DNA from: Pseudomonadota bacterium
GTDB taxonomy: Bacteria; Myxococcota_A; Polyangia; Haliangiales; Haliangiaceae
NCBI GenBank assembly: GCA_022360315.1
Contig: JAKSDA010000468.1
Span: 1 to 43,393 of the forward strand
DNA length: 43,393 nucleotides
Reading direction: 5' to 3'
Positions 38,178 to 43,393 of the stretch are shown here, piece after piece. The position numbers and the translations under genes are program-made. The notes beneath the pieces were generated by a model. The model had not been told where the DNA came from. It saw only the letters and a program-made list of their open reading frames with translations, and did not search any database. The stretch's first letter is position 1. Every line of letters starts with the position of its first letter.

Positions 38178-39350
38178 ATGGAGTTTTCCCTTACTGAAGA
38201 GCAGAGAGAGATATTCGACACGACCGCGAAGCTCGCCCGCACCCACCTCGGCCGACGACCCGGGCGTGACGGCTCGGTGCCCGATGAGGCGGCATGGTTT
38301 CGCAGGCGGTGGCAACTATGCGGGCGCCAGGGAGTACTGTCGAACCTGCTCCCCGAGCACCATGGCGGGGCCGACGTGGACGCGCTCACCTCGGCAATCA
38401 TGATGCAGGGGCTCGGCTATGGCGGCGATGACTTCGGCTTCGTCTTCTCGGTGGCGGCCCATATCTACGCGTGCACCGTGCCGATCCTTCGTTTTGGCAG
38501 TGCATCGCTCAAAGACAGATATCTGTCTGCAATGGGCTCGGGCAAGCTGATTGCGACCCACTCGATCACCGAGCCGGAGGCCGGCTCCGACCCCTTTGCA
38601 ATGACCACCCGAGCTCGTCGCGACGGCGATGAATACATCATAGATGGGGCCAAGTGCTATTCGAGCAACGCACCGTTCGCCGACCTCTTCGTCATTCACG
38701 CCAAGACCGACGAACGGGCCGGCTTCATGGGCATCTCGGCCTTTGTCGTCGAGCGCCGAACACCGGGCCTATCGGTCTCTCCCCCGCACAAAAAGACCGG
38801 ACTGGACGGGGCGCCGCTGGGCGACGTATTCCTCGATGGATGTCGGGTACCACTGGCCAACCGGATCGGCGAGGAGGGCAACGGCGGAGTGATCTTTACC
38901 CACTCGATGAACTGGGAGCGCACCTGTCTATTTGCCGCGTACCTGGGCGCGATGGAGCGGCAACTCGAGTCGGTGGTGGCCTATGCGCGCGAGCGGCGGC
39001 AGGGTAGGCGTCGCATCGGCGACTACCAGGCGGTGGCCCATCGCATCGCCGACATGAAGGTGCGGCTCGAAGCGGCGCGCTGGCTGATCTACAGAGGGGC
39101 GTGGACACTTGGCCAGCCGTCGAGCGAGTTGGTGTCAATGGACGCTGCAATTGCCAAGCTGTTTATCAGCGAGGCGGCGGTGGCGTCCGCACTGGATGCG
39201 ATCCAGGTCCATGGGGGCGCAGGCATCATGGCGGAATCGGACATTGGACGTTATCTGCAGGATGCAGTGCCAGCCAAGATTTTCTCGGGGACCGTGGAGA
39301 TCCAGCGCAACACAATTGCGCGGACCCTGGGCCTGGGTAGCGGACATTGA
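38178..39350 (+). CDS. Acyl-CoA-dehydrogenase-like prolyl-carrier oxidase
   Basis: 390 aa, a complete flavin-dependent acyl-CoA dehydrogenase (THSITEPEAGSD, then FSGTVEIQRN at the C-terminus). The usual MCAD base position is Ser370 (FSGT in place of YEGT). Glu247 (NWER) occupies the alternative position used by isovaleryl-CoA dehydrogenase and reported for the prolyl-ACP oxidase AnaB. This fits the RedW/PigA/PltE group, which oxidises carrier-bound proline to pyrrole-2-carboxyl (two rounds) or to a pyrroline. It lies 20 bp after the prolyl ligase gene. Full oxidation to pyrrole is the likely outcome because a halogenase is also encoded, but a one-step oxidation cannot be excluded. Confidence 0.88.
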   Translation: MEFSLTEEQREIFDTTAKLARTHLGRRPGRDGSVPDEAAWFRRRWQLCGRQGVLSNLLPEHHGGADVDALTSAIMMQGLGYGGDDFGFVFSVAAHIYACTVPILRFGSASLKDRYLSAMGSGKLIATHSITEPEAGSDPFAMTTRARRDGDEYIIDGAKCYSSNAPFADLFVIHAKTDERAGFMGISAFVVERRTPGLSVSPPHKKTGLDGAPLGDVFLDGCRVPLANRIGEEGNGGVIFTHSMNWERTCLFAAYLGAMERQLESVVAYARERRQGRRRIGDYQAVAHRIADMKVRLEAARWLIYRGAWTLGQPSSELVSMDAAIAKLFISEAAVASALDAIQVHGGAGIMAESDIGRYLQDAVPAKIFSGTVEIQRNTIARTLGLGSGH

Positions 39351-39435
39351 GGACACGGCACCCTCGGCTCGAGATCGACCGCAAAGGACCTGCATCAGCC
39401 GGATTGAACAACACAAAAACGGACAGCGAAAAACC

Positions 39436-39540
39436 ATGAAAACAAACAATGAGCTGCTCACCAAACTGCGCCGGGCCGCCCGCGTACCACCTCGAAAGGA
39501 TGGGCGTCCCGGTGCGCGACTCCAACCACAACAGGCGTGA
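39436..39540 (+). CDS. Small ORF or gene remnant, 34 aa
   Basis: A basic 34-residue frame (begins MKTNNELLTKLRRAAR) with an AT-rich start in an otherwise empty 199-bp gap, ending 9 bp before the SDR start. The Shine-Dalgarno match is poor. The amphipathic first helix is vaguely like the start of a carrier protein, but there is no Ser motif. It may be the remnant of a lost stand-alone carrier protein or a coupling leader. Confidence 0.25.
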   Translation: MKTNNELLTKLRRAARVPPRKDGRPGARLQPQQA

Positions 39541-39549
39541 TGACCAACG

Positions 39550-40434
39550 ATGAACAAGATGCGATTTGAACGACGTCGGGCGCTGATCACCGGCGGCTCG
39601 AGTGGAATTGGGCTTGAACTGGCCTGCCAGCTGGCCGCAGAGGGGGCCGACGTGGCCGTGGTGGCAAGGACCCAAAAGCGACTGGATGCCGCCGAGGCGC
39701 AGATCGAGGCCCACGCGCGACCGGGCGGGCGCGTGCTCACCCGAGCCCTGGATATCACTGATCGAGATGCTGTCAACCAGACCTGCCGCGAACTCGCGGA
39801 TCGGCTGGGCAGGATTGATCTGCTCGTCTGCAATGCCGGCGCGGCCCATGCCGCGGCAGCGCACAACACCCCGTATCAAGTCTATCGCTCGCTCATGGAG
39901 GTCAACTATTTCGGCACCGTGAATACGATACAAAGCCTGCTCGATGTATTCATGGGCCAGGGTCACGGACAGATCGTGGCAGTAGCGTCCATCGCGGGCT
40001 TTTTGGGAGTCTACGGCTACACCGCATATGCTCCCACCAAGTTCGCCCTGGCCGGGTATATGGATTGCCTGCGCCAAGAGCTGCACCCCCACGGCGTGAC
40101 GGTGTCGGTGGTCTACCCCGGCAACACCGACACCCCGCAGCTGGCGGCCGAAAACCAGACCAGACCAGAGGGGACTCGGATCGTTCAGGGCAAGGGCAAG
40201 GTGATGTCGGCAAAGGCCGTGGCCAAACAGGCGATCAACGGCATCGCGCTCGGGCGGGCGACGATCCTGCCCGGCGTCGAGGGCAAGCTACTGCACTGGG
40301 CCAACCGTCTGGTGCCAGAGCTGATGCGCCGGGGAATACAGCGCAGCCTGGCCAGGAGCAAACCCGATGAACTCGCGCTGGTCCCGGCCAGCTCGAAAAA
40401 CCGCTCACAACCAATGGAGCAACCGAATGAATGA
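39550..40434 (+). CDS. SDR, 3-ketodihydrosphingosine reductase-like
   Basis: 294 aa short-chain dehydrogenase. NADP(H) loop TGGSSGIG near residue 15, with Arg after the second strand (VVARTQ) suggesting NADPH; CNAG; Ser in VASIAG; catalytic Tyr160 and Lys164 (YAPTK). The region CLRQELHPHGVTVSVVYPGNTDTPQL, read in parts, is characteristic of the KDSR/TSC10 group that reduces 3-ketosphinganine made by serine palmitoyltransferase. Its presence close to an oxoamine synthase makes the same pairing likely here: reduction of the alpha-amino ketone to an amino alcohol. The C-terminal basic stretch may be membrane-associating. The stop overlaps the thioesterase start by 8 bp. Action on another ketone of the product is possible. 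Confidence 0.85.
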   Translation: MNKMRFERRRALITGGSSGIGLELACQLAAEGADVAVVARTQKRLDAAEAQIEAHARPGGRVLTRALDITDRDAVNQTCRELADRLGRIDLLVCNAGAAHAAAAHNTPYQVYRSLMEVNYFGTVNTIQSLLDVFMGQGHGQIVAVASIAGFLGVYGYTAYAPTKFALAGYMDCLRQELHPHGVTVSVVYPGNTDTPQLAAENQTRPEGTRIVQGKGKVMSAKAVAKQAINGIALGRATILPGVEGKLLHWANRLVPELMRRGIQRSLARSKPDELALVPASSKNRSQPMEQPNE

Positions 40435-41212
40435 CTGCAATGGTGCCCTGCATCGCTGGAGCGTGGGCTGGTCTCCGTCACCGCGGGCAACGGTGCGGCT
40501 CTACTGCCTGCCGTACTCGGGTACAGGCGGTGTGATCTATCGCAGTTGGGTGCAGGCCCTCGCGCCCGATATCGACGTATGCCCGATCGAGTTACCGGGA
40601 CGCTGGTCGCGACTTCGCGAGCCGCCGTTCCGTTCGGTGGACGCTGTGGTCGCTGCACTCGGCCCCGTACTCGAGGTCGATCGCCCCTTTGGCCTGTTTG
40701 GGTGCAGTTTTGGCGGAGTGGTCGCCTTCGAACTCTGCCGCTGGCTGCGCCGCCAGGGCCGGCCGTTGCCCGGCCAGCTTTTGGTCGCCGCCACCCGGCC
40801 GCCCAGCCTGGCCCGCAATACCGCCATGCATCGCCTTGCCGAGAACGAGTTCGTGCAGCAGGTCGCCGAGATCTACGGTCCTTTGCCCCCGGCGATTATC
40901 GCGGCGCCGGACATGCGGCAGCTCGTACTCGGCGTGTTGCGGGCAGATCTGGAGTGCGTGGAAACCTACCGTCACAGGCGGGAGCCGCCGCTCGACGTCC
41001 CGATCACAGTATTTGGCGGGCGCCACGATCGCAGCACATCCGCGGATAAGCTGGAAGGCTGGCGGTCAGAGAGCACCCGGGCGGTCGCGGTGCACATCTT
41101 CGAGGATGGTGAGCACTTATTTCTGGACAGCCACCGCAACGAGCTGCTGCACCATATCCGGGCCCGTTTGCTCGGGCCCTCTGCGGTCGAAGCGGGTAGA
41201 GAGGCATCGTGA
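40427..41212 (+). CDS. Type II thioesterase
   Basis: 261 aa alpha/beta hydrolase of the PKS/NRPS editing type. CLPYSGTGGVIYR near the start, nucleophile Ser94 in GCSFGG, Asp201 (GRHD) and His230 (DGEHLFL). Cys for the usual His in the elbow (G-H-S) is a small variation. Such enzymes remove misprimed or stalled acyl groups from carrier domains; two non-elongating modules in this line may make stalling more frequent. The start at 40427 has GGAG 7 nt upstream and overlaps the SDR stop. A release role is less likely given the oxoamine synthase but not excluded. Confidence 0.92.
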   Translation: MNDCNGALHRWSVGWSPSPRATVRLYCLPYSGTGGVIYRSWVQALAPDIDVCPIELPGRWSRLREPPFRSVDAVVAALGPVLEVDRPFGLFGCSFGGVVAFELCRWLRRQGRPLPGQLLVAATRPPSLARNTAMHRLAENEFVQQVAEIYGPLPPAIIAAPDMRQLVLGVLRADLECVETYRHRREPPLDVPITVFGGRHDRSTSADKLEGWRSESTRAVAVHIFEDGEHLFLDSHRNELLHHIRARLLGPSAVEAGREAS

Positions 41213-41363
41213 CCATTGCCCTGCTCGAACAGATGCATCGCTTCGGCCGCCGGAGCGAAATCGCTCAACAAGGAAAGCAAAGCCCACAGCGAGCCTCATG
41301 AGCTCAATCGACCGATCGTCACGGGTAAACAGGCTCGGAGCTCACAACTGACGACGACATGAT

Positions 41364-41369
41364 AAGGAG
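41364..41369 (+). promoter_or_regulatory. Ribosome binding site fixing the halogenase start
   Basis: AAGGAG is 7 nt before ATG 41377. The upstream in-frame ATG at 41359 would place this signal inside the gene and adds residues before the FAD-binding strand. Confidence 0.75.
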
Positions 41370-41376
41370 CAACAAG

Positions 41377-43158
41377 ATGAAACGATACGATTGCGTGATC
41401 ATGGGCGCCGGCTTCGCCGGCAACTGCCTGGCGCGGCACCTCAAACTGCACAACCCCGCGCTCACTGTAGCCCTCATCGACCCCCGCGGAAACCAACGGG
41501 GCGATCGCGATCTCAAGGTTGGTGAATCGACCATAGAGATCGCGGCCTTGTTTCTCAATAAAGAATTAGGGCTAGTCGATTACATGTCGAAGCACCACGT
41601 GACCAAGACCGGGCTGCACTTTCACTGGCCAAAAAAAATCGACAACACCGGGACAATGGATGATTACTTCAGCATCTGGGAGACCTCCACAGGCTTCGTG
41701 CCCACCTTCAATATGAATCGGGCCAAATTCGAAACCGATTTGCTGCGCATGAACATGGAGATGGGAGTGGAGTTCTTCCCCGGACATGTCGTCGACTTCG
41801 AACTGACCCCGGGCGACACGCCACACCGGGTCACCGTCAAACTGGATGACGGCCAGGTCGACATAGAGGCCGACCATCTGGTCGATGCCGCGGGACACCG
41901 CTTTCTGATCGGCCGCAAGGTAGACAACTTGATCGAGGACACCGAGCAACTCTACGGCATCCGCAACGGCTCGGCCTGGTTGCGGGTACGGGGAGTCGAT
42001 CGCGATCTATTCGAGCGCGCCTGGAACCCCGAGCGAGGCGTGACCAGCTCCTTTTATGCGACCAATCACTTCTTCGGGCACGGTCACTGGGTATGGATGA
42101 TCCCCTCGGCGTCCGCTGACGATGAGCTATCGGTCGGCGTGATCTATCACAAGGACAAAATCCCCGCCAAGAGTCTGGCCCGACGCGAACAGTTCCTGTC
42201 GTTCCTCCAGCACAACCACAACGTCCTTTATAAAATGGTATGTAGTGGGCATATCGTCGACTTCAAGATCCGTCGTCAAGTCGCGTATCGCTCGCGCCGC
42301 CTCATGTCGAACGACAACTGGTATGTGGTGGGCGACGCGGCCTACAACATCGATGCTTTCTACTCGATGGGAACGAGTGTTGCCGCCATGATGATCGAGT
42401 GCATCAGTCAGGTCGTACGCGATAAAGTAGCCGGGCGCGACGGCGCGTACCGACGCTGCGAATTGTATAACGACTTCAACCTCGCAACAGCGCATCTGGT
42501 CAACGGGTTATTGCGCGAGCACAGCGACCAGATCGGCAATCCCAGTGCGATGAGCTGGCGAACCTACCTGGAGTTGACCTGGTGGTTCGGCTTCTCGCTA
42601 CCGATCTACGTGGGACGCTACCACCTGAACGAAAAGTACATCGCCCTGGTTACCAAGATGACCAACACCGGGCAGGGGGACTTCTTCGCCGAGGCCATCC
42701 GGAGCCTGGGCGAGATCGCGAACCGCGGTCTCAACATCGGGATGCTCGACTTTGGACGGGCTGACACTCTCGGTTTCGGGCATCGTCCGGAGACAGATAT
42801 CGGCGACTACTTCGTCAACACCAAGTTCGAGATGGGGCGGCTGAACCTTTTTAGTGCCATGGGTCACGCGACGCGCTACAGCATCCTCTGGTACCTCAAG
42901 CTGCACTGGCGCGCGGGCGGCCTGCCGGCAATCCTCCGCCCACGCATCGCGAGTACAGTCGCCAAGCTGACGCTCCAGTCTCTTGGCCTGGGTATCCTGG
43001 CTACAGTTCATCGCCTCGAAACACGTCGGCGTCCCAACAACCGGGAGATCAGCGAGTTGCACCGGGAATTTGCCGGCTACCGTCCACATAAGCACCTGCG
43101 ACCGTGGTTCGCTGCGTCCGAGGAGTCTGACGAGCAGAAAGTTTCTCCGGCGGCATAG
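41377..43158 (+). CDS. FAD-dependent halogenase
   Basis: 593 aa. N-terminal FAD-binding GAGFAG (Gly10, Gly12, Gly15), KVGEST at 47-52, Lys77 in a K-T-G-x-x-F-x-W stretch that corresponds to the catalytic-Lys region of PltA/CndH-type enzymes, and W238-V-W240-M-I-P, the WxWxIP signature of flavin halogenases. GDAAYNIDAF marks the second FAD motif. The enzyme would use reduced flavin, oxygen and halide to halogenate an electron-rich ring or carrier-bound substrate; a pyrrolyl group is the natural candidate here. The protein is about 100-140 residues longer than pyrrolyl-PCP halogenases because of a C-terminal region (about 440-593) with basic segments, closer in size to CmlS. No flavin reductase is encoded nearby. 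The gene stands 164 bp after the thioesterase. Confidence 0.88.
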   Translation: MKRYDCVIMGAGFAGNCLARHLKLHNPALTVALIDPRGNQRGDRDLKVGESTIEIAALFLNKELGLVDYMSKHHVTKTGLHFHWPKKIDNTGTMDDYFSIWETSTGFVPTFNMNRAKFETDLLRMNMEMGVEFFPGHVVDFELTPGDTPHRVTVKLDDGQVDIEADHLVDAAGHRFLIGRKVDNLIEDTEQLYGIRNGSAWLRVRGVDRDLFERAWNPERGVTSSFYATNHFFGHGHWVWMIPSASADDELSVGVIYHKDKIPAKSLARREQFLSFLQHNHNVLYKMVCSGHIVDFKIRRQVAYRSRRLMSNDNWYVVGDAAYNIDAFYSMGTSVAAMMIECISQVVRDKVAGRDGAYRRCELYNDFNLATAHLVNGLLREHSDQIGNPSAMSWRTYLELTWWFGFSLPIYVGRYHLNEKYIALVTKMTNTGQGDFFAEAIRSLGEIANRGLNIGMLDFGRADTLGFGHRPETDIGDYFVNTKFEMGRLNLFSAMGHATRYSILWYLKLHWRAGGLPAILRPRIASTVAKLTLQSLGLGILATVHRLETRRRPNNREISELHREFAGYRPHKHLRPWFAASEESDEQKVSPAA

Positions 43159-43256
43159 TGATCATCTATATGAAAGCGGCCGCGGTCATCGACCTACCTG
43201 GGGCTCACGCAAAACAATGTCGGTTGCGGCGGCCGATCCATCTCCTCTCTTGGTTA

Positions 43257-43393
43257 GAGCCGGTCCAAAAACCTCGGACCGAGCCAGAGCGACGAGGCGC
43301 GCCGCCAGTGGGTGCGCGAGGAGTGGAGAATACCCGGTGTATTTGACCGACGAGCAAGCCCGCTGGCGGTGATGGATCGGCGCTCTGGCGACG
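43257..43393. mobile_element. Left part of the IS5-like inverted-repeat element, second copy
   Basis: Begins with the inverted repeat GAGCCGGTCCAAAAAC (43257-43272), preceded by TTA (43254-43256), and continues into the 116 bp that match 1-116 at 112 positions. The window ends before its right terminus. Same orientation as the copy at position 1, so the cluster lies between two direct copies about 43 kb apart. Confidence 0.6.

Noticed and set aside
41238..41257. Hairpin between the thioesterase and halogenase genes as terminator
   Set aside because: The short stem CGCTTCGG/CCGGAGCG has no following T-tract, and the downstream gene continues on the same strand.
1..43393. Circular molecule (plasmid) inferred from the terminal repeat
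   Set aside because: The repeated ends differ at four of 116 positions and carry element-like inverted repeats, so a repeat element explains them at least as well. No replication or partition gene is present.

Overview
The window holds a modular PKS/NRPS biosynthetic gene cluster. All thirteen recognisable genes lie on the + strand between about 1.5 and 43.2 kb. The high GC content, the myxobacterial-style megasynthases (TubC-type docking domain, a Cy-A-PCP module fused to a PKS module, in-cis AT domains) and the AT-rich, gene-free leader suggest a myxobacterium (Myxococcota). The organism assignment is inference. No regulator, transporter, phosphopantetheinyl transferase or primary-metabolism gene is visible.

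Layout. Positions 1-141 are the right part of a small IS5-like inverted-repeat element. Positions 142-1536 hold no credible gene but contain a 17-bp palindromic tandem array (747-960). The assembly line follows: a KS-ACP protein lacking an AT (1537-3669), a B12-type radical SAM enzyme (4104-5990), KS-AT-DH-KR-ACP (6196-11754), docking-Cy-A-PCP-KS-AT-DH-KR-ACP (11772-20855), two more KS-AT-DH-KR-ACP proteins (20884-26511 and 26516-32098), and a degenerate KS-AT-ACP protein (32112-35078). Coupled to it by ATGA overlaps are an alpha-oxoamine synthase with its own TubC-type docking domain (35075-36616) and a prolyl-type adenylation enzyme (36613-38157). Then come an acyl-CoA-dehydrogenase-like prolyl oxidase (38178-39350), a 3-ketosphinganine-reductase-like SDR (39550-40434), a type II thioesterase (40427-41212) and an FAD-dependent halogenase (41377-43158). 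The right edge (43257-43393) is the left part of another copy of the terminal element.

How it may work (inference). Proline is activated and oxidised to a pyrrole-2-carboxyl starter, perhaps halogenated. The first KS keeps its Cys and first His but has Tyr for the second catalytic His and has no AT, so it probably only passes the starter on. One reducing module adds a vinyl unit. The NRPS module (Cys-like pocket, Cy domain) makes a thiazoline. Three KS-AT-DH-KR modules add a triene. The last PKS protein has lost the HGTGT His (Gln), the AT Ser (Gly) and an AT subdomain, so it looks like a non-elongating hand-off module. Instead of a thioesterase or reductase, a PLP-dependent alpha-oxoamine synthase would dock on that protein and release the chain by decarboxylative condensation with an amino acid. 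The SDR would reduce the resulting alpha-amino ketone to a sphingoid-like 1,2-amino alcohol.

The most unusual point is this docked oxoamine-synthase release step. It is supported by matching C-terminal motifs (DVEELCI and DIEEIAI) on exactly the two proteins that precede the two TubC-type docking domains.
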